DNA from: Vallitalea sp.
GTDB taxonomy: Bacteria > Bacillota > Clostridia > Lachnospirales > Vallitaleaceae
Assembly: GCA_025210235.1 (NCBI GenBank)
Contig: JAOASG010000044.1
Coordinates: 225,075-265,042, forward strand
DNA: 39,968 nt
Direction of reading: 5' to 3'
How positions within the stretch are numbered: position 1 is the first letter of the stretch; the number at the start of each line of letters is the position of its first letter. The translations under genes were made by a program, and so were the position numbers. Under the pieces are notes generated by a model that ran no database searches, was not told the DNA's origin, and saw nothing but the letters and a program-made list of their open reading frames with translations. Shown here in pieces: positions 32,885 to 39,968 of this stretch.

Positions 32885-35296
32885 TTACTTTACTACAATA
32901 TTAATAATTTTATTAGGTACATATATTTCTTTTACTATATTCTTACCATCAATTTTTTTCAATATAGCTTCTCTAGCTTTTTCAAGAACACTATCCTTTG
33001 TTTCATCTAATGAAATAGTAATTGTTGCTCTTACCTTACCATTTACTTGGACAGGCATCTCTACTTCATCTTCTTTCATCTTTTCTTCATCGTATTTTGG
33101 CCATCCTTCTGTAAATACGCTTTCTTCATGTCCTAATAAATGCCATAATTCTTCAGATATATGTGGAACAAAAGGAGATAATAATACAATTAAAGTATCT
33201 AATGTTTCCTTATCTACTCCTCCACCATTTTTTGATATACTAACTAACTTATTAGTATATTCCATAAATGCACTAACTACTGTATTAAGATGGAAACTAT
33301 TAAGTCTATTAGTAACTTCATATGCTAGCTGATGTCTAACTTTTTCTAATTCCTTATTAACTTTTACATCTTTATCTTTATTTTCTACTACTAAATTCCA
33401 TACTTTATTAATATATCTATATACACCATCAATACCTCTGTCATCCCATTCAGAATCTAATTCTGGAGGACCAACAAATAATTCATAAAGTCTTAGAGAA
33501 TCACAACCATATTTTTCAACTAGATCATCTGGAGAAACTACATTTCCTTTAGATTTACTCATTTTTGCTCCATTTTTACATATCATACCTTGATTAAATA
33601 AGCGTTTAAATGGTTCTTCAAAATCAACTACCCCAATATCATATAAGAACTTAGTATAGAATCTAGCATATAAAAGGTGAAGAACGGCATGTTCTATACC
33701 TCCAACATACATATCTACTGGTAACCACTCTTTTGCTTTTTCTTTTGAAACTAACTCATTATCATTATCTACATCAACATATCTTAGATAATACCATGAA
33801 GAACCTGCCCACTGAGGCATTGTATTCGTTTCTCTTTTCGCTTTACCACCACATTTTGGACAAGTTGTATTAACCCATTCATCAATGTCTGCTAGTGGTG
33901 ATTCTCCAGTTCCAGTAGGCTCATAAGATTCAACATCTGGTAATTCAACTGGTAATTGTTCTTCTGGTACTGGTACAGCTCCACATTTATCACAATGTAT
34001 TATTGGTATTGGTTCTCCCCAATATCTTTGTCTTGAAAATACCCAATCTCTTAATTTATAATTAACTGTTTTTTTACCTATTTCGTGTTCCTCTAAGTAA
34101 GTTGCAATAGCTTCTTTTGATTCAGATGATTTCATTCCGTTAAATACATCTGAATTAATCATTAAACCATCACCAATATAAGCTTCTTGTAAATCTTCTA
34201 TTTCTTTACCTTCTTCTGCAATTACTTGTATTATTGGCAACTCAAATTTCTTTGCAAAAGCAAAATCTCTTTCATCATGAGCAGGTACACACATAATAGC
34301 TCCTGTACCATAATCAGCTAATACATAATCAGAAATCCAAATAGGTATTTTTGCGCCATTTAATGGATTTATTGCATAACTTCCTGTAAACACTCCAGTT
34401 TTTTCTTTATCTTGCAATCTATCTACAGAAGATTTCATAGAAGTATCAAATACATACTTTTCAATCTTTTCTTTTTGTTCATCAGAAGCTAGCTTACTTA
34501 CCATGTTATGTTCAGGTGCAAGAACCATAAATGTTGATCCATATAGTGTATCAGGTCTAGTTGTAAATACTTTTATACTTTCTTCTAGTCCTTCTACTTT
34601 AAAATCAATCTCCGCTCCATATGATTTTCCAATCCAATCACTTTGCATTTTTTTAACTTTTTCTGGCCATTCAAGTTTTTCGAGATCATTTAATAATCTT
34701 TCAGCATATTGCGTAATCTTTAACATCCATTGGCGAAGGTTTTTCTTAGTAACTTCTGCCCCACATCTCTCACAAGTTCCATTTACTACTTCTTCATTAG
34801 CAAGTCCTGTTTTACATTCTGGACACCAGTTAATTGGCATTTCTTTTTCATATGCTAATCCCTCTTTGAACATTTTTACAAATATCCATTGTGTCCATTT
34901 ATAGTATTTAGGATCAGTAGTATTAACTTCCTTAGTCCAGTCATAAATTGCACTTATCTCGTTAAGTTGACGTTTAAAATTTTCAACATTAGTAGCTGTT
35001 GCTATAGAAGGATGTATTCCCATTTTAATAGCATAGTTCTCAGCTGGAAGTCCAAATGCATCCCATCCCATTGGATGAAGTACATAATAACCTTGAAGTA
35101 TTTTATAACGACTCCAAACATCACTAAGTACATATCCTCTCCAATGCCCAACATGTAATCCACTACCAGATGGATATGGGAACATATCAAGACAATAATA
35201 CTTTTCTTTTCCCTCTTCATCTTTGTTTACTGGATTTTGTTTCCAAATATCTCGCCATTTTGTTTCAATTTTCTTATGATTATAAGTAATGCTCAT
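32885..35296 (-). CDS. leuS: Leucyl-tRNA synthetase
   Basis: 803 residues, the bacterial length. Charges tRNA(Leu) with leucine. The HIGH-type motif is HVGH (residues 48-51, in GSGLHVGHWRGY). KMSKSKGNVVSPDD is the class I second signature. The CP1 editing domain is marked by TTRPDTLYGSTFMVLAPEH. Zinc-ribbon cysteines occur in CPECKTGLANEEVV and CGAEV, and again in the insert around CPKCGGK. The C-terminal QVNGKVRATI motif is present. The ATG at 35294-35296 has AGGAGG upstream, preferred over a longer frame. Expression is under the T-box leader directly upstream. Confidence 0.97.
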   Translation of the reverse strand: MSITYNHKKIETKWRDIWKQNPVNKDEEGKEKYYCLDMFPYPSGSGLHVGHWRGYVLSDVWSRYKILQGYYVLHPMGWDAFGLPAENYAIKMGIHPSIATATNVENFKRQLNEISAIYDWTKEVNTTDPKYYKWTQWIFVKMFKEGLAYEKEMPINWCPECKTGLANEEVVNGTCERCGAEVTKKNLRQWMLKITQYAERLLNDLEKLEWPEKVKKMQSDWIGKSYGAEIDFKVEGLEESIKVFTTRPDTLYGSTFMVLAPEHNMVSKLASDEQKEKIEKYVFDTSMKSSVDRLQDKEKTGVFTGSYAINPLNGAKIPIWISDYVLADYGTGAIMCVPAHDERDFAFAKKFELPIIQVIAEEGKEIEDLQEAYIGDGLMINSDVFNGMKSSESKEAIATYLEEHEIGKKTVNYKLRDWVFSRQRYWGEPIPIIHCDKCGAVPVPEEQLPVELPDVESYEPTGTGESPLADIDEWVNTTCPKCGGKAKRETNTMPQWAGSSWYYLRYVDVDNDNELVSKEKAKEWLPVDMYVGGIEHAVLHLLYARFYTKFLYDIGVVDFEEPFKRLFNQGMICKNGAKMSKSKGNVVSPDDLVEKYGCDSLRLYELFVGPPELDSEWDDRGIDGVYRYINKVWNLVVENKDKDVKVNKELEKVRHQLAYEVTNRLNSFHLNTVVSAFMEYTNKLVSISKNGGGVDKETLDTLIVLLSPFVPHISEELWHLLGHEESVFTEGWPKYDEEKMKEDEVEMPVQVNGKVRATITISLDETKDSVLEKAREAILKKIDGKNIVKEIYVPNKIINIVVK

Positions 35297-35320
35297 AATT
35301 TTCCTCCTGTTATTAGAAAT

Positions 35321-35565
35321 AAAAATAAAAAACTCTATGCATAAATGCATAGAGACGAATTATTCGCGGTACCACTCTATTTTATTTCATATGAATAATT
35401 ACTTTCATTGAAATACCCTTAATATACTTGTAACGGTAGTCTCCGTCCTAACCTACTTGTTTCAGATAGGATACTCCAAGGCGAGTTCAATATCTAATGA
35501 TACTGTTTTTCACCATCCAACAGCTCTCTCTAATCATTATAATACCTACTACTCCTCTTCATTGT
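35321..35565 (-). ncRNA. T-box riboswitch leader of leuS, leucine CUC specifier
   Basis: On the minus strand the T-box core AGAGTGGTACCGCG (35365-35378) is followed by a terminator: a 9-bp stem CTCTATGCA / TGCATAGAG and then T6 (ending near 35327). Upstream, Stem I contains GAACTCGCCTTGGAGT, in which CTC (35483-35485) is the likely specifier codon for tRNA(Leu). Uncharged tRNA would stabilise the antiterminator and let leuS be read. The 5' limit is approximate. Confidence 0.93.
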
Positions 35566-35588
35566 ATATAATATATATAATTAAACGT

Positions 35589-35617
35589 ATAATAACATAT
35601 TGAATAATGAAAATCAA
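35589..35617 (-). promoter_or_regulatory. Promoter of the leuS T-box transcript
   Basis: Minus-strand TTGATT (35612-35617) and TATTAT (35589-35594), 17 bp apart, placed just before the T-box leader. Confidence 0.6.
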
Positions 35618-35639
35618 GGCAAATTTTCACGATTCTTTT

Positions 35640-35831
35640 TTATTTATATATTTGACCTTTAACAAGTAAGTTATAAAGCATCTGAACAACTTCTGCTCTT
35701 GTTGATATGGCTATTTTTGAATCTATAAAACTGTTCCCCTTACCTTTAATAATATTTCTAGCTGATAAGGCTTCAATAGCCTCAATGCCCCAGTTATTTT
35801 TACTATGTGAAAATGACTTATCAACATACAC
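35640..35831 (-). pseudogene. Orphan S-layer homology (SLH) domain fragment
   Basis: 63 codons reading NNWGIEAIEALSARNIIKG, then FIDSKIAISTRAEVVQMLYNLL. These are the WAxEAIexLxxxGIIxG and ITRAExxxxLxxxL halves of one SLH repeat, which binds secondary cell wall polymer. A working S-layer protein has about three such repeats plus a secretion signal; here one stands alone with no signal or ribosome site. The likely history is a lost surface-protein gene cut down by deletion, but a short expressed peptide cannot be excluded. Confidence 0.6.
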
Positions 35832-35930
35832 TATACCATAACTTTTTTTATTACTTTTTTACCAATTTGCATAATACTAAATTATTCTAAAAATGCAAAT
35901 TATATATTTTTGGAAAACTTAATAATCCAC

Positions 35931-35959
35931 TTGCCTATCCTATATTAATATGCTATACT
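35931..35959 (+). promoter_or_regulatory. Promoter of the sodium symporter gene
   Basis: TTGCCT at 35931-35936 and TATACT at 35954-35959, 17 bp apart. A start near 35966 would exclude an in-frame ATG at 35961 and supports the start at 36054. Confidence 0.55.
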
Positions 35960-36053
35960 TTTGAAAGTTATTTTACTTAAAAACAATGGTTTTACCTTAA
36001 AAAATCATTATTTTTTTAATATAACTCATCATTACTTTAAAGGGGCAAATCAA

Positions 36054-37382
36054 ATGACTAAAAATGACATAAAACAACGAGACGGTTTTACTTCAAAATT
36101 TGGATTTCTAGTGTCCTGTATTGGAGCGGCTTTAGGACTAGGGAATATATGGATGTTTCCATATAAATTAGGTACATATGGAGGAGCTGCATTTTTAATT
36201 CCATACTTAATATTTGTTTCTATTTTAAGTACAACAGGTCTTATTACTGAATTTAGTTTTGGAAGATTTTATAAAGGCGGGTCTTATACAGGTATAACAA
36301 CCATTTTTCAAAAGCGAAATTTAAAAGGTGGAAAGATTATTGGACTTTTACCAGCTTTAGGTATAACAGGTATTTTTATGTTCTATTGTGTTGTTATTGG
36401 CTGGGTACTAAAATATTTCGCCTTAAGTATTTCTGGTAAAATAAGTTCCATAGATGCATCTACATACTTTAATGATTTTTCTGGAACATCTTCTTCTATC
36501 CCTTGGTTTTTACTAGCTGTTTTAATTACATTACTTGTAGTTCATTCTGGTATTGCAAAAGGAATAGAAAAATTAAACAAAATTGCATTACCTATTTTAC
36601 TTGTATTATTCATAATACTATTAATAAAATCTCTTTCATTAGATGGTGCAATGAAAGGTGTTGAATACTTGATTACCCCTCGTTGGACTGATCTATTAAA
36701 CATTAAAACATGGGTAATGGCTTTAGGACAAGCTTTCTTTACTGTATCTTTAACAGGATGTGGTATGGTTGTATATGGAAGTTATATTAACGAAGATTAT
36801 GACATTCCAACATCTTCTTTACAAACAGCTTTTTTTGATACATTAGCTGGATTAATGGCATCATTTATAATTATTCCTGCTGTTTTTGCTTTTGGACTTG
36901 ACCCTGCGGGTGGACCTTCATTACTTTTTATTACTATACCAAAGGTTTTTCAATCTATGCCTTATTCATCACTTTTTAGTACAATATTTTTTATAAGTAT
37001 TATTTTTGCTGCAATATCTTCTTCTGTAAGTATGTTGGAAGGACCTGTAGAAACTTTATTAGCAGCAACAGGCTTAACAAGAAAAAAAATATCAACTTAT
37101 GTAGCTATTATATGTTTTATTTTAGGTATACCTTTAGCAATTAACACTACTATGTTTATAAAATTTGCTGATTTTATTACTATTATATTATCTCCTTTAT
37201 GCGTTTTATTTGTTTCTATAATCTTTTTCTATTTTATGAGTAAAAAAGATATATTAACAGCAATAAATCAAGGTTCAAAACGTCCTGTTGGTTCATGGTT
37301 TATATTTCTTGGGAAATATATTTTTGTTCCAGTAACAATAATAATTATTATATTTGGAATAATATATGGCGGCATAGGTTAA
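36054..37382 (+). CDS. Neurotransmitter:sodium symporter (NSS) family transporter
   Basis: 442 residues with eleven or twelve membrane segments. Bacterial NSS proteins take up amino acids with Na+. TM1 reads GFLVSCIGAALGLGNIW followed by MFPYKLGTYGGAAFLIPY; the unwound GLGN holds sodium. The TM6 region (SLTGCGMVVYGSYI) and TM8 (SSSVSMLEGPVE) are typical. The position of the extracellular-gate Arg (Arg30 of LeuT) is Met34 here. The ATG at 36054 has AAAGGGG eight bases upstream. A longer frame from 35961 is unlikely since it overlaps the promoter. Confidence 0.92.
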   Translation: MTKNDIKQRDGFTSKFGFLVSCIGAALGLGNIWMFPYKLGTYGGAAFLIPYLIFVSILSTTGLITEFSFGRFYKGGSYTGITTIFQKRNLKGGKIIGLLPALGITGIFMFYCVVIGWVLKYFALSISGKISSIDASTYFNDFSGTSSSIPWFLLAVLITLLVVHSGIAKGIEKLNKIALPILLVLFIILLIKSLSLDGAMKGVEYLITPRWTDLLNIKTWVMALGQAFFTVSLTGCGMVVYGSYINEDYDIPTSSLQTAFFDTLAGLMASFIIIPAVFAFGLDPAGGPSLLFITIPKVFQSMPYSSLFSTIFFISIIFAAISSSVSMLEGPVETLLAATGLTRKKISTYVAIICFILGIPLAINTTMFIKFADFITIILSPLCVLFVSIIFFYFMSKKDILTAINQGSKRPVGSWFIFLGKYIFVPVTIIIIIFGIIYGGIG

Positions 37383-37421
37383 ATCCTTATATATTTAATA
37401 GATTTAGTTTGTATAAAATAT

Positions 37422-37470
37422 AAAGAGACGGCATTCTTCCGAAAAATGCTATCTCTTTAATATTTTTTAT
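37422..37470 (+). terminator. Terminator after the symporter, with a dispersed copy
   Basis: AAAGAGA..GCATT pairs with AATGC..TCTCTTT (two unpaired positions), then AATATTTTTT. About 40 bases from 37430 match 39453-39492 with only a few differences, and 23 bases (37444-37466) recur exactly, inverted, at 39629-39651. Confidence 0.8.
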
Positions 37471-37548
37471 ATCTTTTGTTTTGATAAGATGCACTAGTGC
37501 TCTTTTAGCTAAAAAGTTGAGTAGTGTACTTATTTATACTAATTATTA

Positions 37549-38385
37549 TTATCCTTGTCTAACTTTTAGTTTTTCTATGGGTATAAATTGTTTATCATAT
37601 AACACTTTTGAATGATTTTTTATAAGAAATTTTTTACTAATTTGATTACCTGTTTTCTTATCTATTTCTTTTTGGTATATCTCATTATTTCTATAAAACC
37701 CATCATTTTCTTCTACAAAATAATTATTTTCTTCTACTATGTGATATTTAGTATTTATCTCTTTATTACTTCTTAATTCTCCACATAAATATTTATCTGT
37801 AGTATACGTAATAAGTTGAAATGTTTGATTAGTATTATTAACAAATTGATAATCTAAATAATTATACATAATTGATGTTCCTGTACCAAATGGTACTTGT
37901 CTACCATAGTCAGGAAACATATCTATATCATTGTGATGATGATGTTCAACTATAGTTAATGGGCTATGTAAGACCATCCAATGAATTAGGTTAGTAAACT
38001 GACACATTCCACCGCCTATACCTTGACCTACTTCGTTTGACTTTATAACTAAACCTGTTTTAAATCCTTTTTTCTCAGTACAATTACCCACTAACCTCCA
38101 AAAAGAAAAAATTTGTTGTGGTTTTATAATAATACTATTAACTTTTGGAGCCGCTAAACTCAAATTAATAGCTTTATTTTCCTGAAGCTCCATATTTACA
38201 TTACCTAGTTTTCGTCTTATTAGTGATTTATGTTCATATACTATTACGGGTAATTTATCTTTATTATATGTACGTGCATATTTTTTTCTATTAATAAACC
38301 ATTTTAATTTTCTTACGAAAACCCCCTTAAAAACTGATATTTTATATGTTATAGGGTTTAATTCACAAAATAATTTCCTACTCAA
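37549..38385 (-). CDS. VanW-family protein
   Basis: 278 residues with the VanW block at about 80-200: NSIIIKPQQIFSFWRLVG, GLVIKSNEVGQGIGGGMCQF, TNLIHWMVLHSPLTIVEHHHH, and GRQVPFGTGTSIMYNYLD. VanW was named from vancomycin resistance clusters, but its reaction is unknown and most members, like this one, lie outside any van cluster. The conserved Gly/Cys and His-rich loop suggests an enzyme or metal site. No signal peptide is obvious. The TTG at 38383-38385 follows GAGGAAG. Confidence 0.88.
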   Translation of the reverse strand: MSRKLFCELNPITYKISVFKGVFVRKLKWFINRKKYARTYNKDKLPVIVYEHKSLIRRKLGNVNMELQENKAINLSLAAPKVNSIIIKPQQIFSFWRLVGNCTEKKGFKTGLVIKSNEVGQGIGGGMCQFTNLIHWMVLHSPLTIVEHHHHNDIDMFPDYGRQVPFGTGTSIMYNYLDYQFVNNTNQTFQLITYTTDKYLCGELRSNKEINTKYHIVEENNYFVEENDGFYRNNEIYQKEIDKKTGNQISKKFLIKNHSKVLYDKQFIPIEKLKVRQG

Positions 38386-38431
38386 AATGCTTCCTCTTTT
38401 CTTTGTAATTTTTTCCCAACATTATCATTTT

Positions 38432-39337
38432 TTAAGCTAAATCAGAGTTTGACTTATATGGTACTCTACCTGATGGAACTTCTTGTGAAGCAGGTTTTAC
38501 ATGCACATCTTGATCATCAAAAAATATATGTGCATTAAAGGCTTTTAATACTTCTTTTTTCCCTACTCCTCCTAGAAAAAAAGCTTCATCAACATCTACA
38601 TTCCATTGCCTTAAAGTTAGAATTACCCTTTTATGTGCTGGATTATTTCTTGCTGTTACAATTGCTATTCTTAACATATTTGGATATTTTTCTTTTATTT
38701 TAGATAATGTCCTAAGTAGCTTTGCAAAAGGACCATCGGGTAATTTTTTTTCTACATTTATTTTTTCATGTTGTATAAACGCGTCTAACCCATGTTTTTT
38801 ATATATAGCTTCTGACTCTTCTGAAAAGATTACTGCATCACCATCAAAAGCAATTCGTATTTCTTTATCATCTGGTGTATATTCATTAGGTACATCATAT
38901 ATTAACGCTGCAGCAAATCCTGCATCTATTGCTTCTTGAACATCTTCTTCGTTTTTAGTTAAAAACAAGTCTACATCAAATGCAGATAAGTACTTAGTAA
39001 TGTTTTCTCCCCCTGAAAAAGCAGCTCTATATATTCCGAGTTTCTTAGCTTCAATTGAATTAAATACTCTAAGTCCTGTTTCTGGGCTATTTCTTGACAT
39101 AACTATTACTTCTACAATAGGTTCCTCAAATTTATTATTTAAATCTAGTAATGCTTTTACTAAAGAAAATGCAGTACCATTTTCTAATAATTCATTTTCA
39201 TGCTCAACTTGAAATATCTTATATTCAGATAACCCTTTACTAACAAATATTTCATTTTCCATCTCTAAATCAAACAATGCTCTTGATGAAATCCCAATTA
39301 CCAACTTATTATGCAAATCATACACTACATCCACCAC
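38432..39337 (-). CDS. Cytosolic 5'-nucleotidase (NT5C1-like)
   Basis: 301 residues. The fold type is marked by LVIGISSRALFDLE, VIVMSRNSPETGLRVFNSI, RAAFSGGENITKYLSAFDVDLFL, IAFDGDAVIFSEESE, AHKRVILTLRQWNVDVDEAF and FLGGVGKKEVLKAFNAHIFFDDQ. HAD-type Asp residues in AFDGDA and HIFFDDQ probably hold Mg and the phosphate. It likely removes phosphate from nucleoside monophosphates such as AMP. It starts with GTG GTG at 39332-39337 after GAGG; the first is given, the second is equally possible. VanW lies 46 bp downstream. Confidence 0.88.
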   Translation of the reverse strand: MVDVVYDLHNKLVIGISSRALFDLEMENEIFVSKGLSEYKIFQVEHENELLENGTAFSLVKALLDLNNKFEEPIVEVIVMSRNSPETGLRVFNSIEAKKLGIYRAAFSGGENITKYLSAFDVDLFLTKNEEDVQEAIDAGFAAALIYDVPNEYTPDDKEIRIAFDGDAVIFSEESEAIYKKHGLDAFIQHEKINVEKKLPDGPFAKLLRTLSKIKEKYPNMLRIAIVTARNNPAHKRVILTLRQWNVDVDEAFFLGGVGKKEVLKAFNAHIFFDDQDVHVKPASQEVPSGRVPYKSNSDLA

Positions 39338-39451
39338 CTACCTCATTAAATATAATTAATTATTACTATCATTATACTACAAATGCATTAAATAACATAC
39401 TATTATTTAAGGCATCTCAATGCAAATGGAAGAGTTATAATACTGGTTTTT

Positions 39452-39651
39452 ATGGCATTTTTCCGTAAATGCCATCTCTTTAATATTTTTTAATGGCTAT
39501 TGGTTTTGGTAAGCTGCTATAGGTGTTGCTCTTCCTTGCCGTTAAACGTCCTGTTTAAAGGCAAGGCGCTTAGACGTCCTGTCACGCTTGCCGCAACACC
39601 TATAGCATCTTACCTTGACAGTTCCGTTAAAATATTAAAGAGATAGCATTT
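39452..39651. repeat. 200-bp multi-arm palindromic element
   Basis: From the outside in: a hairpin ATGGCATTT / AAATGCCAT (39452-39460 / 39467-39475) whose 3' arm leads into sequence at 39467-39496 that faces its complement at 39624-39651. Next is a 22-base stem with one mismatch, 39508-39529 / 39593-39614. Inside are two smaller hairpins, both with loop GTCCT: 39535-39547 / 39553-39565, and a weaker one at 39566-39587. No coding frame. Confidence 0.75.
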
Positions 39652-39702
39652 ACTCATTTTGTGTTTTTTTCTATTTATTACCATCCGTTTTATTAATTAA
39701 TA

Positions 39703-39801
39703 TTAACTTTTTTTCAAGAAATCATCATCTGCTCCTGCCTCTTTAAATACAACATCAAGTATACAGTGAGTGCTTTCTACTCTGAATGATTTCTTATTCT
39801 T
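39703..39801 (-). pseudogene. Decayed transposase C-terminus, ISAs1-like
   Basis: 33 codons between stops include FRVESTHCILDVVFKE, then AGADDDFLKKS. The ES.H..LDV.FKE pattern resembles the last catalytic region of ISAs1-type transposases, which read like IEN.LHW.LDV.F.ED. There is no start codon and the frame is closed upstream. Assignment rests on one short motif and is tentative. The surrounding 39652-39968 shows no other gene. Confidence 0.35.
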
Positions 39802-39895
39802 TTAAGTAATTAGCCCAGCCAATGGGTATTTATTTATGGAAGTTTTAATTATAAATGATTCGCCTGACTTACTTAATGAATGGAAATGAAATTTT

Positions 39896-39968
39896 CCGTG
39901 AAAAAAACACGACGTTTTTTTAGCTCATCTGAAGCATGGACGCTGAATATGAGCGTTAGGAATATTTC
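39896..39968. other. Repeat-like end of the window
   Basis: AAAAAAAC / GTTTTTTT (39901-39908 / 39914-39921) forms a hairpin. The last bases, GAGCGTTAGGAATATTTC, resemble CTCGTTAGGAAAATTTC at about 22891-22907, so another copy of the dispersed repeat may begin here and run off the edge. Confidence 0.3.

Noticed and set aside
37549..38385. Vancomycin resistance operon
   Set aside because: VanW alone, with no vanHAX-type ligase, dehydrogenase or sensor genes nearby, is not evidence of resistance.
39277..39468. Plus-strand frame near the nucleotidase start
   Set aside because: It overlaps the nucleotidase start and runs into the palindrome, with no ribosome site or protein features.

Overview
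The window reads as a chromosomal segment of a very AT-rich, spore-former-type Firmicute, most likely a Clostridia member of the Lachnospirales/Vallitalea kind. The evidence is the strong AGGAGG ribosome sites with frequent TTG and GTG starts, GatCAB, Rex, RqcH, a T-box before leuS, an acpS-nnr-alr-EndoA cluster, and a clostridial fused aconitase. The organism name is an inference; the sequence alone does not fix the genus. Almost all genes are housekeeping. There is no prophage, CRISPR array, rRNA or tRNA gene.

Layout. 1-3300: the end of a lipoprotein gene, an AraC-type regulator with a patterned upstream region, rqcH (ribosome quality control), and a tiny lipoprotein. 3460-9040 (minus): ligA followed by gatC-gatA-gatB. 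9060-10940: a MITE-like element, a nested hairpin, and an unrecognised three-gene module (membrane coiled-coil protein plus two small proteins). 11100-14330 (minus): yebC, a MATE exporter and an AEC permease. 14550-18990 (minus): coiled-coil protein, acpS, nnr, alr and the EndoA/MazF toxin. A complete antitoxin gene is missing between alr and the toxin, and only a short possible tail remains. 19200-20450 (minus): rex and a zinc-ribbon/HTH protein. 20747-22690: an ABC-F ATPase.

22690-23747 is a 1-kb gene-free patch full of palindromic repeats: 41-bp tandem units mirrored 400 bp away, a 25-bp perfect hairpin, an inserted small palindromic repeat, and two 105-bp near-identical palindromes. 23748-28063 (minus) is a GntR/FCD regulator, isocitrate dehydrogenase and aconitase, the oxidative arm from citrate to 2-oxoglutarate. 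28178-28329 is the second, inverted MITE copy.

28580-32780 is an accessory island of small unrecognised proteins. Several have a roughly 10-residue Leu/Met/Ile run bounded by Asn, Asp or Gly. They surround a subtilisin-type (S8) protease. 32885-35620 is leuS with a complete T-box leader (CUC specifier) and promoter. The rest holds an orphan S-layer-homology fragment, a sodium:neurotransmitter-type symporter, a VanW-family protein and a cytosolic 5'-nucleotidase. A 200-bp multi-arm palindrome and a decayed transposase tail follow at the right edge.

The most unusual content is non-coding. At least four dispersed palindromic repeat families are visible. One shows credible 7-bp target duplications, and another repeatedly sits 26-33 bp in front of start codons. 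Coordinates and pairings were read by eye; no alignment, folding or database search was run.
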